Assembly (NCBI GenBank): GCA_902725215.1
Contig: CACUVI010000002.1
Coordinates: 62,001-126,000 of the forward strand
Source of the DNA: Rhodospirillaceae bacterium LM-1
GTDB lineage: Bacteria; Pseudomonadota; Alphaproteobacteria; Rhodospirillales; WMHbin7
Direction of reading: 5' to 3'
Length of the DNA stretch: 64,000 nt
Part shown: positions 50,610 through 59,227 of the stretch, piece by piece
How the letters are laid out: each line of letters opens with the position of its first letter
How positions within the stretch are numbered: the first letter of the stretch is position 1
Notes under the pieces: generated by a model
Database searches by the model: none
Told to the model about the DNA's origin: nothing
The model's input: only the letters and a program-made list of their open reading frames with translations
Position numbers and translations under genes: made by a program

Positions 50610-50834
50610 TTAGACCAGAATGTCGAGATAGTGGCCGCGCGGCACATCCATGTTGTTGGGTTTCTCACCCTCCAACCCCAGATTGCGAAAGCGGAATTCG
50701 CTCGGCGGAGCCTGTGTTTTGGAGCCGACCTTGCGCCTAGCCCCTGCCGTTTCGACAGTCAAAGAGGTGCGCGACCCCAACTGGCTGGCGCTTGAACTGG
50801 CTTGGCTGGAGGTGCGTTCGACTGAATTGGCCAA
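50610..50834 (-). CDS. Possible small protein downstream of the YjfB-like gene
   Basis: The 74-residue frame begins at a TTG five bases after the YjfB-like stop and has no good ribosome binding site. The product is Ser/Arg-rich in the first half and ends NNMDVPRGHYLDILV, an ending seen in small motility or unknown proteins (RGxxLDIxV). Coding is plausible only because of position and ending, so it is a weak call. Confidence 0.35.
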   Translation of the reverse strand: MANSVERTSSQASSSASQLGSRTSLTVETAGARRKVGSKTQAPPSEFRFRNLGLEGEKPNNMDVPRGHYLDILV

Positions 50835-50839
50835 AAATA

Positions 50840-51049
50840 TTAAACCGAAAGGTTAACCTGGGTTCCCTTGGGCCCGCTGCTGTTCAGGGCCGGTTGCTGG
50901 TTGAGCGCCTTGACCTGGGCGGCGCCCTGATCGACGAGGCTGACCACCATCTGCTCGGCCTGCTTTTGCATCTTAAGGCCCATCAGGGTGATGTGGTCCT
51001 GCCCATTGGCCGACGCCATCGACGCCGCTGCCGTTACAAGATCGCTCAT
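50840..51049 (-). CDS. YjfB-like small protein
   Basis: The 69-residue product begins MSDLVTAAASMASANGQDHITLMGLKMQKQAEQMVVSLVDQGAAQVKAL and ends with a polar tail. It resembles the short YjfB-type motility-associated proteins (helical pattern xxMKxQxQMxxxLxxxG). The ATG at 51049 has GGAGG eight bases upstream, supporting translation. It could be linked to the motility functions seen elsewhere (hook gene, chemoreceptor), but no flagellar gene is adjacent. Confidence 0.6.
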   Translation of the reverse strand: MSDLVTAAASMASANGQDHITLMGLKMQKQAEQMVVSLVDQGAAQVKALNQQPALNSSGPKGTQVNLSV

Positions 51050-51163
51050 GGCTTCTGCCTCCGCAATTTTCGCCAAACAGCCTATCACCGCCAACCGATT
51101 TTCTCAAGAATCCTGAAAATGCCGGGCTTGAAGGGAAACTCTTTGCGGCTTAAATACCGATTT

Positions 51164-51859
51164 ATGATCGAACTTCGCCCCTTTTTGAGCCTGGGCCGCT
51201 TTCAAAACGACTGGCTGAACGCCCATTATCACTTCAGCTTTGCCGACTATGCCGATCCGGCAAGGGTGAGCTGGGGCAAGCTGCGGGTGTGGAATGACGA
51301 CGAAATCAGGGCCGGAACGGGCTTTCCGCCCCATGGGCACCGCGACATGGAGATCGTGACCTACATCCGCAAGGGAGTGCTTACCCACGAGGATGGGCTG
51401 GGCAATCGCGGCCATACCCGGGCTGGCGACGTGCAGGTGATGAGCGCTGGCAGCGGGATCACGCATAGCGAGTTCAATCTGGAAGGCGAAGACGCGCTGA
51501 TCTTTCAAATTTGGATCATGACGGCGCAAAAAAGCGCCCAGCCGCGCTGGGAAAACCGGCAGTTTCCCGGAATAGAGCGATCCGGGCGCTGGGTGGCGCT
51601 GGCGTCGGGCCGGACGGGAGACGGTGACGCGCTGCGCATCAACCAAGACGCTGCCGTGCTGGGGGCGCATCTCGAGCCAGGCGAGACGGTGGATTTTGGC
51701 TTCAAGGACCGCTTCGGCTATCTGGTGCCCGCCAAGGGGCGGGTGCGGGCGAATGGGCTATTGGTCGATGCCCGCGACGGCTTGGCCATTGCGGGCGAGG
51801 AACGCGTGGTCTTCGAGGCGATCGATTCGAGCGAACTGGTGCTGGTCGAGACCGCCTGA
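51164..51859 (+). CDS. Pirin-family cupin
   Basis: The 231-residue product is a bicupin of the pirin family, related to bacterial quercetinase YhhW. The N-terminal cupin has metal ligands in FPPHGHRDMEIVTYIRKG (HxH), then LTHEDGLGNRGH, and SAGSGITHSEFN. The C-terminal half has a second cupin. It may oxidise a flavonoid or act as a redox-linked protein; the substrate is not known. The ATG at 51164 starts a single gene, with an upstream in-frame extension rejected for lack of signal. Confidence 0.9.
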   Translation: MIELRPFLSLGRFQNDWLNAHYHFSFADYADPARVSWGKLRVWNDDEIRAGTGFPPHGHRDMEIVTYIRKGVLTHEDGLGNRGHTRAGDVQVMSAGSGITHSEFNLEGEDALIFQIWIMTAQKSAQPRWENRQFPGIERSGRWVALASGRTGDGDALRINQDAAVLGAHLEPGETVDFGFKDRFGYLVPAKGRVRANGLLVDARDGLAIAGEERVVFEAIDSSELVLVETA

Positions 51860-51868
51860 TCCCGTTTA

Positions 51869-52333
51869 TCAGCAGATTTTGTAATCCATCAGAACTTCCG
51901 GCTTGTATTTACCGGCCATTTTCGTGAAGGCGTTAAAGCCAGTTTTATCGATGTCGAGAAGCTGCTTTTTTGTCTGGGCGCAATCGATGTTGGACAGATA
52001 GTAATCGCGATAGCGGATGATGATCCGCCCGTTCCAGTTCTCGATATAGGTTTTGTGCTGGGTGGGGAATTCTCGTTCGAACACCTTGGCCCTGGCGTCC
52101 GTCATTTTCTTGAATTGGGCGGCGTTCTTCTCGTCGATGCGCTTCCATATTTCCAGCGTTCCCGCGTTATAGGGCGGCTCGTCGCAGCGCCAGGCGAATT
52201 CGCGCAGCCGGATGGCGTGACGGATTTGCCATTCTACCGTCTGCTCGGCCCTGGTCATGCAGTTCTTGGGCTTGGCAAAAGCCGGGGCGGCCTGTAGCGA
52301 CAGCAGGATCAGGATCAGAAGAAGCCGCATCAT
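51869..52333 (-). CDS. Secreted protein of unknown function
   Basis: The 154-residue product has a signal peptide (LLLILILLSLQAAPAFA), four cysteines spread through the mature part (KNCMTR, WRCDEP, NIDCAQ, YKIC), and a helical middle. I do not recognise a family. It overlaps the cobA stop by 4 bp (ATGA), so it is translated from the same mRNA as cobA, which is upstream. A link to cobalamin or siroheme handling is only contextual. Confidence 0.65.
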   Translation of the reverse strand: MMRLLLILILLSLQAAPAFAKPKNCMTRAEQTVEWQIRHAIRLREFAWRCDEPPYNAGTLEIWKRIDEKNAAQFKKMTDARAKVFEREFPTQHKTYIENWNGRIIIRYRDYYLSNIDCAQTKKQLLDIDKTGFNAFTKMAGKYKPEVLMDYKIC

Positions 52334-53094
52334 GCCGTCAGCCTTTCGCGCAAGGCGACGTTGGCGCCGATCACCAGCAGGGCGGGCGTTGGCGGCTTGG
52401 CCCGTTTGACGGCTTCACGCAATTCGCCCAGACAGGAAGTTAGCACCTGTTGGTCAGGCAAGCTGGCGTGGCTGACGATGGCGGCAGGGGTTTGGGGATC
52501 GCGACCCGACTTCAGCAGTCTGTCCGTCAGTTCGGGCAGCGTTTCAATCGCCATGTAGAAAACCAGCATGTCCGCCGAGCGGCCAAGTCCTTCCACGTCC
52601 AGCTTGGGGTCGAGCGAGCCATCCGGCCCGTGGCCGGTCGCCATCGCCACCGACGATATTTGTTTGCTGGTCAGTGGAATTCCCGCCATCGCCAGCCCGC
52701 CGATGCCTGCCGTCACGCCGGGCACGATGCGAAATGCGATGCCCGCCTCGGCCAGGGCCAAGGCTTCCTCGGCTCCCCGGGCGAAGACGAAGGGATCGCC
52801 GCCCTTCAGGCGCACCACTCGCTTACCCGCCTGGGCGTGTTCGATCATCAGAGCCGAGATCGTTTCTTGGACGGGTGAGGTTCGCCCTGCCCGCTTGCCC
52901 ATGGCAATGCGTTGGGCGCTGGCGGGGATCATGTCCAGCACGCCCGATCCCACCAGCGCGTCGTGAATGACCACATCGGCCTGCGACAGGGCATGGTGGG
53001 CCAGCAAGGTCAACAGCCCCGGATCGCCGGGACCGGCGCCAACCAGCCACACCGTGCCGGGGTCGATATCGGGAAATCCGCTCATTTGCTCCAC
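52330..53094 (-). CDS. cobA: Uroporphyrinogen-III C-methyltransferase
   Basis: CobA makes precorrin-2 by methylating uroporphyrinogen III at C2 and C7. The 254-residue product has [41 protein letters not shown] and [18 protein letters not shown], all family motifs, and lacks the CysG dehydrogenase domain. It overlaps the creA gene end by 13 bp. It feeds both siroheme and the cobalamin cluster downstream in the window. Confidence 0.96.
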   Translation of the reverse strand: MEQMSGFPDIDPGTVWLVGAGPGDPGLLTLLAHHALSQADVVIHDALVGSGVLDMIPASAQRIAMGKRAGRTSPVQETISALMIEHAQAGKRVVRLKGGDPFVFARGAEEALALAEAGIAFRIVPGVTAGIGGLAMAGIPLTSKQISSVAMATGHGPDGSLDPKLDVEGLGRSADMLVFYMAIETLPELTDRLLKSGRDPQTPAAIVSHASLPDQQVLTSCLGELREAVKRAKPPTPALLVIGANVALRERLTA

Positions 53095-53537
53095 GGCATG
53101 ATGGGAACGCTGGAAATGGCGTTCTTGGGCGAGCCTTCGATCACCCGGTCGGAATAGACCAGATAGACCAGCACGTTGCGCTTCTTGTCCAAAAAGCGCA
53201 CCACCTGCATGGTCTTGAACAGCAAGGACGTGTCTTGCTTGAAGACGGTTTCGCCGTTCTTGAATTCCTTGACGATGCTGATCGGCCCCACTTGGCGGCA
53301 GGCGATCGAGGCGTCCGAAGGATCTTCGGCCAGTCCCAACCCACCCGAAATGCCGCCTTGCTTGGCGCGGCTGAGATGGCAGGTCACGCCATCGACCTTG
53401 GGGTCGTCGAAGGCCTCGATGACGATCTTGGAATTGGGTCCCAGGAATTTGAAGACCGTGCTGACTTCGCCAATTTCCTCGGCTTGGGCGGGAAGGGCCA
53501 TAAGCAGCAGACCGGTAAGCAGGGGAAGGGTTTTCAT
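53082..53537 (-). CDS. creA: CreA-family periplasmic protein
   Basis: The 151-residue product has a signal peptide ([18 protein letters not shown]) and the CreA core: [54 protein letters not shown], with the disulfide-type Cys residues. The function of CreA is unknown. The start at 53537 is chosen because GAG and the signal peptide fit; two further ATGs lie upstream in frame. It overlaps cobA by 13 bp and is divergent from cbiD. Confidence 0.9.
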   Translation of the reverse strand: MKTLPLLTGLLLMALPAQAEEIGEVSTVFKFLGPNSKIVIEAFDDPKVDGVTCHLSRAKQGGISGGLGLAEDPSDASIACRQVGPISIVKEFKNGETVFKQDTSLLFKTMQVVRFLDKKRNVLVYLVYSDRVIEGSPKNAISSVPIMPWSK

Positions 53538-53588
53538 GTTCATCTCAGTGTTTGCGGTTGTGGGCGACAGCATTCAATATAGGCACAA

Positions 53589-54623
53589 ATGAGCCAAATG
53601 CGAAAAGGATGGACGACAGGGGCATGCGCGGCGGCGGCGGCCAAGGCGGCGGCGACCTTTCTGCGGACGGGCCAATGGCCCGATCCGGTGACGATTCGCC
53701 TACCCAAGGGCGTTCAGGCACAATTCCATCTGGCGGCCACGGAAGGCGGGGCGGGATGGGCCATGGCGGGTGTGGTCAAGGATGCGGGCGACGATCCAGA
53801 CGTGACCCACGGTGCCTTGATCCTGGCACGAGTGGAGCAAGGGCCGCCCGGTTGCGGACTTATCTTCAAGGCGGGCCAAGGGGTGGGGGTGGCGACATTG
53901 CCGGGCCTGCCCATCGCCATCGGAGAGCCTGCCGTCACGCCCGGCCCGCGCGCCCAGATCGCTGCGAATCTGGCCGAATTCGGCCAAGATTTCATCGTCA
54001 CCCTGTCCATTCCAGGCGGCGAGGCGTTGGCGAAGCAGACCATGAATGCGCGCCTGGGCGTTGTGGGCGGGCTGTCGATCCTGGGCACGACCGGGGTGGT
54101 GACGCCTTATTCCAACGCCGCTTGGATTGGCGCCGTTCACCGCGCCGTCGATGTGGCCAGGGCGAACGGTCTGGATCACGTCGCCGGGGCTACTGGCGAC
54201 GCTTCCGAGCGGGCGGTTGGCGAGTTTCACGGACTGAACGAGCGGGCCTTGATCGATATCGGCGGCTTTGCGGGCGCTTTCTTGAAATATCTAAGACGCA
54301 ACCCCGTGCGGCGCGTCACGCTGGCGGGCGGATTTGCCAAAATGTCGAAGCTGGCGGCGGGGGGGCTTGACCTGCATTCCAAGCAAAGTTCGGTCGATGT
54401 GGCTTTTCTGGCGGGATTGGCGGGCGATTCCGCTGTTTCGGCCAGGATCGCCAAGGCCGTCAGCGCCGCGCAGGCGCTGGAACTGGCGCAAGGTTATCCC
54501 CTGGGTCAACGGGTGGCGGAGCGAGGACTGCTTGCGGCGCGAGCCGCGCTTTCAAGAAGCGATGTCCTTATGGATGTGTTGGTGGTGGATCGCGCTGGAA
54601 GGGTGATCGGCCATGCGTCCTAG
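53589..54623 (+). CDS. cbiD: Cobalt-precorrin-5B C1-methyltransferase
   Basis: CbiD methylates C1 of cobalt-precorrin-5B in the oxygen-independent pathway. The 344-residue product begins MRKGWTTGACAAAAAKAAATFL, the family hallmark, with LGVVGGLSILGTTGVVTPYSNAAW and KMSKLAAGGLDLHSKQSSVD further in. Its presence, with CbiG and CbiX, indicates early cobalt insertion. It overlaps cobK by 11 bp and runs opposite to the rest of the cluster. Confidence 0.95.
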   Translation: MSQMRKGWTTGACAAAAAKAAATFLRTGQWPDPVTIRLPKGVQAQFHLAATEGGAGWAMAGVVKDAGDDPDVTHGALILARVEQGPPGCGLIFKAGQGVGVATLPGLPIAIGEPAVTPGPRAQIAANLAEFGQDFIVTLSIPGGEALAKQTMNARLGVVGGLSILGTTGVVTPYSNAAWIGAVHRAVDVARANGLDHVAGATGDASERAVGEFHGLNERALIDIGGFAGAFLKYLRRNPVRRVTLAGGFAKMSKLAAGGLDLHSKQSSVDVAFLAGLAGDSAVSARIAKAVSAAQALELAQGYPLGQRVAERGLLAARAALSRSDVLMDVLVVDRAGRVIGHAS

Positions 54624-55353
54624 GCTGCTTATCCTGGGCGGCACGGCGCAAGCGGCGGAACTGGCCCGCAGGATCGACGGCGATATTGGTCTGATCAGCT
54701 CGCTGGCCGGACGGATGATCACGCTGCCCGATTTGCCGGGCCGTTTGCGCGTGGGCGGCTTTGGCGGGGCCGACGGGCTGGCGGCCTATCTAAGGGACGA
54801 GCGAATCGGGGCGGTGATCGACGCCACGCATCCTTTCGCCAGGAACATCTCGGCCCATGCCGAGCAGGCTTGCCAGCGACAGCGGGTGCCGCTGTTGACG
54901 CTTGCGCGCCCGCCCTGGCTGCGCGACGCCGCCGATGTTTGGATTTTCGCCGATGACATGGCCGCGGCGGCGGCCTTGATGCCGACGCTCGGCACGCGCG
55001 CCTTTCTGACCATCGGCCGCATGGAGTTGGATGCGTTTAGGCAGGTGGAGCAGGTTTGGTGCCTTGTGCGCCTGATCGACAAGCCCGAACGCGCCTTGCC
55101 GAAAAACTGGCAACTGGTGCTGGGCCGTCCGCCCTTTTCGGAACAAGACGAGATCCGATTGATGCAAGAGCGCAAGATCGATCTGCTGGTGACCAAAGCC
55201 AGCGGCGGCGACGCGACCTTTGGCAAGATCGCGGCGGCGCGCGCTTTGAAGATTCCCGTTCTGATGATCAAGCGGCCCAGGGAAAGCGGCGCTGCGCAAG
55301 CCAGCACGGTTGACGAGGCGCTGACCTGGATCGCCGATCAGCTCTTGCGTTAG
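54613..55353 (+). CDS. cobK: Precorrin-6A/cobalt-precorrin-6A reductase
   Basis: CobK (CbiJ) reduces precorrin-6A using NADPH. The 246-residue product has LLILGGTAQAAELARRI at the N-terminus, VIDATHPFARNISAHA, and LLVTKASGGDATFGKIAAARAL, the family substrate loop. It follows cbiD with an 11-bp overlap and is convergent with the cupredoxin gene, four bases overlapping. Confidence 0.94.
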   Translation: MRPRLLILGGTAQAAELARRIDGDIGLISSLAGRMITLPDLPGRLRVGGFGGADGLAAYLRDERIGAVIDATHPFARNISAHAEQACQRQRVPLLTLARPPWLRDAADVWIFADDMAAAAALMPTLGTRAFLTIGRMELDAFRQVEQVWCLVRLIDKPERALPKNWQLVLGRPPFSEQDEIRLMQERKIDLLVTKASGGDATFGKIAAARALKIPVLMIKRPRESGAAQASTVDEALTWIADQLLR

Positions 55354-55847
55354 ACCACCTGAACCTGGGCGCGCATCTTGTCATGTCCCGGCCCGCAATA
55401 GGTCGAGCAGAAGATGAAATAGCGGCCCGGTTTGCGGAACGTGAAGCTGCGTTCGAGGACTTCGCCCGCCGTCAGGCTGATGGGGCCGTATTCGCTGGGC
55501 TTGATCCAAACGCCGTGCGGAATGTCGCCCGCCATGATCTGGAAACGATAGGCCACATTCTTTTTCAGTTCCAGCGAGGCCGGCGTGAAGGTAAAACGCT
55601 TGAGCAAAAGCAAAACATCGGTGGATGCGCCTGCCTTGGGCTGGACGGAGCCGTCCTCCAGGCTGTTCTGCTCGATGAACTTCTTGACCCTGGCCTCGAA
55701 TTCCAAGACCGTCGGCGTGCCTTCGACGCTGACCGGTTCCGGCAGTGGGGCATCATTGTCGTCGGCGCTCAAAAGGCCGCTGGCGCCCAGCATGCCCGCA
55801 CCCAGCGACGCCAAAAAGGTTCGCCTGTTCAGATACAGCGAATTCAT
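55350..55847 (-). CDS. Cupredoxin with CuA-type motif
   Basis: The 165-residue product has a twin-arginine-type signal (NRRTFLASLGAGMLGASGLL) and a C-terminal cupredoxin domain with the CuA-like motif FCSTYCGPGHDKM, as in cytochrome oxidase subunit II and NosZ. A His lies earlier in DIPHGVWIKP. It could carry a binuclear or single copper site in the periplasm, probably as an electron carrier or copper-dependent oxidase partner. The start at 55847 is chosen for AAGGAACGG. It is set in the cobalamin cluster, but a role there is not indicated. Confidence 0.85.
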   Translation of the reverse strand: MNSLYLNRRTFLASLGAGMLGASGLLSADDNDAPLPEPVSVEGTPTVLEFEARVKKFIEQNSLEDGSVQPKAGASTDVLLLLKRFTFTPASLELKKNVAYRFQIMAGDIPHGVWIKPSEYGPISLTAGEVLERSFTFRKPGRYFIFCSTYCGPGHDKMRAQVQVV

Positions 55848-55920
55848 GACCGTTCCTTCCATCTCCCATGCCGCCATTTGGCGGCCAGCCCCTTGTTTGT
55901 CGGGGCCTTCTTCCCATGAG

Positions 55921-55936
55921 CTATAATAAGTATAAC
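55921..55936 (-). promoter_or_regulatory. Possible promoter of the cupredoxin gene
   Basis: The minus strand carries TATACTTATTATAG between cobM and the cupredoxin gene, an AT-rich -10-like block in a GC-rich context, with TTGCGT about 15 bases further upstream. It lies about 75 bp before the start codon. Confidence 0.35.
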
Positions 55937-55962
55937 CCACAGTCTGAACGCAAGATGAATGA

Positions 55963-56736
55963 TCAAGATGGGGGGGGGGCGACGCCCTTGCGAAATTCCG
56001 TGCTGAAATCGGCGGCATAGAGACGGCTTTCGGTGAAGTCGCCGTTGCCCAGCACGCGCCCAACGAGCACCAGCGCGGTTTTGGCGATGCCAGCCTGCTT
56101 CATTTTGGCGCGGATGTCCGAAAGCGTTCCGCGCACGATTTGCTGGTCGGGCCAACTGGCGCGGTAAACCACCGCCACCGGGCAATCGGCGCCATAAAGC
56201 GGGGTCAGCGTTTCCACGACATGCGCCAGATTGGCCGCCGACAGGTGCAAGGCCAGGGTGGCCCCGCTTTTGCCAAGCGTCGCCAAATCCTCGCCCTCGG
56301 GCATCGATGAGGACTTGACCGCCGTGCGGGTCAGAATCACGGTTTGCGACACGTCGGGCAGCGTCAGTTCCATATTCAGGGCGGCGGCGGCGGCGGCGAA
56401 GCTGGGCACGCCGGGCGTTACGTCATAAGGAATGCCCAGCGCATCCAGTCGGCGCATCTGTTCGGCGATGGCGCCGTAAAGCGACGGATCGCCCGAATGC
56501 ACGCGCGCCACATCCAGCCCCTTGGCGTGGGCGGCTTGCATCTCGGCGATTGTTTCGTCCAGGTTGAGTTTGGCGCTGTCAATGACGCGGGCGTCTTTGG
56601 GCGCTTCGGCGACCACTTCGGCGGGCACCAGCGATCCTGCGTACAGAATTACCGGACAAGCGCGGATAAGGTTAAGCCCACGCACCGTGATCAAATCGGG
56701 CGCTCCGGGTCCGGCGCCAATGAAATGAATGGTCAT
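55963..56736 (-). CDS. cobM: Precorrin-4/cobalt-precorrin-4 C11-methyltransferase
   Basis: CobM (CbiF) methylates C11. The 257-residue product has HFIGAGPGAPDLITVRGLNLI, VARVHSGDPSLYGAIAEQM and TPGVPSFAAAAAALN, all typical. It overlaps cobJ by 4 bp. The last codons (GVAPPPS) run through a C10 tract in the coding strand, so a single-base slip would change or extend the C-terminus. It ends 115 bp before the cupredoxin gene. Confidence 0.95.
   Translation of the reverse strand: MTIHFIGAGPGAPDLITVRGLNLIRACPVILYAGSLVPAEVVAEAPKDARVIDSAKLNLDETIAEMQAAHAKGLDVARVHSGDPSLYGAIAEQMRRLDALGIPYDVTPGVPSFAAAAAALNMELTLPDVSQTVILTRTAVKSSSMPEGEDLATLGKSGATLALHLSAANLAHVVETLTPLYGADCPVAVVYRASWPDQQIVRGTLSDIRAKMKQAGIAKTALVLVGRVLGNGDFTESRLYAADFSTEFRKGVAPPPS
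55970..55979. repeat. G10/C10 homopolymer in the cobM 3' end
   Basis: Ten G residues on the plus strand encode three prolines of CobM just before its stop. Long homopolymers are prone to slipped-strand mutation, but the site is only three codons from the end and would change little. Confidence 0.7.
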
Positions 56737-58547
56737 GGCTGGCTGCCCTTGCGATGTTTTCCTGCATAGCCTCGGGGCGTGTAAACCCGTGTCTGGCCGC
56801 CATGCGTGACGATGCGGGTTTCCGAATTGCCGATCAGCACGATCGACAGCATGTCGGCCTTGTCGGGCCCTAAATCTGAAAGCGGGAAAATATCCAGCCG
56901 CTCGTCGTCGCGCCCCAAATTGCGCGCCACCATCACCGGCGTCGTGGCCGGTCGTTCCTTGAGCAGGATGTCCCTGGCCTCGACGATCTGTTCGCGCCGT
57001 TTCTTGGAGACGGGATTGTAAAGGGCCAGCGCGAAATCGCCCTCGGCTGCGGCCTTTAGGCGCTTGCGGATCGTGTCCATCGGCGTCAGCAGATCGGACA
57101 GCGAGATCACGCAGAAATCGTGATTGAGCGGAGCGCCCGCCCTGGCAGCCGCCATCAGAAGGGCGCTTAGGCCCGGCACTACCTCGATGCCGATGCGCCG
57201 CCAGTCGGGCCGCTTGTCGCCCTCGCGCTCCAGCAGTTCGAAAACCAGCGTGGACAGGGCATAGATGCCCGCATCGCCGGAGCAGACCAGCGAAACGGTG
57301 CGCCCCTCGGCCGCCAGCTCGATGGCTTGGCGCACGCGGTCTTCCTCGGCCCCCATCGTGCCGTCATGCCTGCGCTGGTGGGGCGCGATCAGGTCGGTGA
57401 TCAGGTCGAGATAAAGCCCGTAGCCGACCAGATCGGTAGACAAGGCAAGGGCACGACAGGCATCCGGCGTGCGAAACTCGGCCGCTCCGGGACCGATACC
57501 GACCACGAATAAATGACCTTGCGCCTTGCCCACCTGATCCGGCTGGATCGGTTGCGGCGAGCGGGCGACGGCGGCGGTGGCTTGGCTTGTTTTAGACTTG
57601 GGCACGATCAACTCCGATAAGGTTCCTGCTGCGGCCAGGGCGGCCCCTTCGGCCACGCCGTGACAGCCGGTTTCGCGAAAAACCACGTCTGACGGATTTT
57701 GCAGGCGTGGGGTTAGGGCTTCCAATTCATCCGGCGCAAAGAAGCGGGCCGGAACGTTCAGGCTGCGGGCCAGTTCATGCATGGCTCGTTCGTCGGCTTT
57801 CAGATCGAGGCTGGCAACGCAAGCGACGGCGCTTTGCGACAATCCCGCGCTGGCCAGCGTCTCCTTGGCGTGCGCGATCAACTTCTCGGGCGCCAGATTG
57901 CGCTCGCAGCCGACGCCCAGGGCCAGAATGGGCGGATGCAAGATCAGGTCGCGGCCCGGATCGGCGATATGGCGTTCGGTGACGCGCACGCATAAATCGC
58001 TCTGCGGCGAGAACAGTTGCGCATCAAGCCAATTCGCCAGCTTCATCGGATCGTCAAGGCGCACCTTCTCGCCCGCCAGCAATGCGGCGGCGATGGCCTT
58101 GGCGGCTTCGGGGTTGGCCAGATTCCAGCCGGGCGGCGGATCGTCGAGCGCCATGGCTAGGCGCGTGTCGCCCGAAGTGGTGATGGCGGCATGAAGCTCC
58201 AGAATGCCAGCGATTTGCAGGGCCAGTTTGTTGGCGCCCGCATGGCCGCCCAGCAGCGGCACGACGGAGGTTGCCGACACTGCGATCAGCGGCGGCTCGG
58301 CCCGCTTGTCTGAAAGAAAGGGGGCTACGGCGCGAATTAGGATTCCCGAGGCGCAGAATCCGACGATGGCCGCGCCGGATTGAAATAATTGCGCCAGATG
58401 CGTCATGGCATCGGAAAAGGCGACGTCGCAAACCGCAACGCGCTTAGCCAGTCCATGCAGTTCCGCTTCGGGCAGCAGGGTTTTCAGGCGGCCAGCCTGG
58501 GCGGCGGCCCGTTCGTCAAGAACGGCAAGAACGATCCGCTGTCTCAT
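56733..58547 (-). CDS. cobJ: CbiG-CobJ (CbiH) fusion, cobalt-precorrin-5A hydrolase and C17-methyltransferase
   Basis: The 604-residue protein joins two activities. Residues 1 to about 335 form CbiG, which opens the lactone of cobalt-precorrin-5A (VVPLLGGHAGANKLALQIAG and a C-terminal LGVGCERNLAPEKL). After a linker, residues about 365-604 form CobJ/CbiH, the ring-contraction C17-methyltransferase (FVVGIGPGAAEFRTPDACRAL, VSLVCSGDAGIYALSTLVFELLE, NHDFCVISLSDLLTPMDTI). The start at 58547 overlaps cobI by 4 bp and the stop overlaps cobM by 4 bp. CbiG-CbiH fusions are known. Confidence 0.95.
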   Translation of the reverse strand: MRQRIVLAVLDERAAAQAGRLKTLLPEAELHGLAKRVAVCDVAFSDAMTHLAQLFQSGAAIVGFCASGILIRAVAPFLSDKRAEPPLIAVSATSVVPLLGGHAGANKLALQIAGILELHAAITTSGDTRLAMALDDPPPGWNLANPEAAKAIAAALLAGEKVRLDDPMKLANWLDAQLFSPQSDLCVRVTERHIADPGRDLILHPPILALGVGCERNLAPEKLIAHAKETLASAGLSQSAVACVASLDLKADERAMHELARSLNVPARFFAPDELEALTPRLQNPSDVVFRETGCHGVAEGAALAAAGTLSELIVPKSKTSQATAAVARSPQPIQPDQVGKAQGHLFVVGIGPGAAEFRTPDACRALALSTDLVGYGLYLDLITDLIAPHQRRHDGTMGAEEDRVRQAIELAAEGRTVSLVCSGDAGIYALSTLVFELLEREGDKRPDWRRIGIEVVPGLSALLMAAARAGAPLNHDFCVISLSDLLTPMDTIRKRLKAAAEGDFALALYNPVSKKRREQIVEARDILLKERPATTPVMVARNLGRDDERLDIFPLSDLGPDKADMLSIVLIGNSETRIVTHGGQTRVYTPRGYAGKHRKGSQP

Positions 58548-59227
58548 GAGCGAACCAGGACCATGGCGAAATAGACGCCGCCCTTGGCGATGGCCTGATC
58601 CAAGGTCAGGCATTGTTCATGCGCTTGGCTGGCCCGCTCGACATAGCGCGCCTTGTCCAATCGGTTCAGGCGCAAAAGCACGCGGCGAATTTTATCAAGA
58701 TGGCGTCCCACCTTGAACAGGCAGGCCGTCTGCGTGCCTGCGATCAAGCGTTCAAGCTCCTCCTCGCTGCGGCTGGCGGGGATGAGCAGCACGGCTTCGT
58801 CCTGAACGGCCAGCGGCATCAGGGCGGCGGCGGCGGAAGCCATGGGCGAAGAGATGCCGGGCACCACCTGCACGTCAAAGCGGTCGCCCAGACGTTCCAT
58901 CAAATAAATGAAGCTGCCGAACAGCAAGGGATCGCCCTCGCACAGAACGGCGACATCGCGCCCTTCCTCGAGGTGTTTGGCGATTTCGACGGCGCCAGCG
59001 TCATAGGCGGCATTGGCGGAATCGCGATCCAGGCTCATTTCCATGCGAAGCGGTATTTCGACGCGCCCCGCTGGGATCAAGTCGCCTACAATCGAGCGCG
59101 CCAACCCTTCGCCCTGCATCGGCGCAGGATAGGCGATGACGAGCGCTTCCTTCAAAAGGCGCGCCGCCTTCAGCGTGATCAGTTCGGGATCGCCCGGACC
59201 TACTCCTATTCCGATCAGTCTAGCCAC
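58544..59227 (-). CDS. cobI: Precorrin-2/cobalt-precorrin-2 C20-methyltransferase
   Basis: CobI (CbiL) methylates C20. The 227-residue product has LIGIGVGPGDPELITLKAARLL, VAVLCEGDPLLFGSFIYLMERL, VVPGISSPMASAAAAL and the family length. It overlaps cobL by 8 bp and the cbiG-cobJ fusion by 4 bp. It belongs to the leftward cluster cobH-cobL-cobI-cobJ-cobM. Confidence 0.95.
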   Translation of the reverse strand: MARLIGIGVGPGDPELITLKAARLLKEALVIAYPAPMQGEGLARSIVGDLIPAGRVEIPLRMEMSLDRDSANAAYDAGAVEIAKHLEEGRDVAVLCEGDPLLFGSFIYLMERLGDRFDVQVVPGISSPMASAAAALMPLAVQDEAVLLIPASRSEEELERLIAGTQTACLFKVGRHLDKIRRVLLRLNRLDKARYVERASQAHEQCLTLDQAIAKGGVYFAMVLVRS

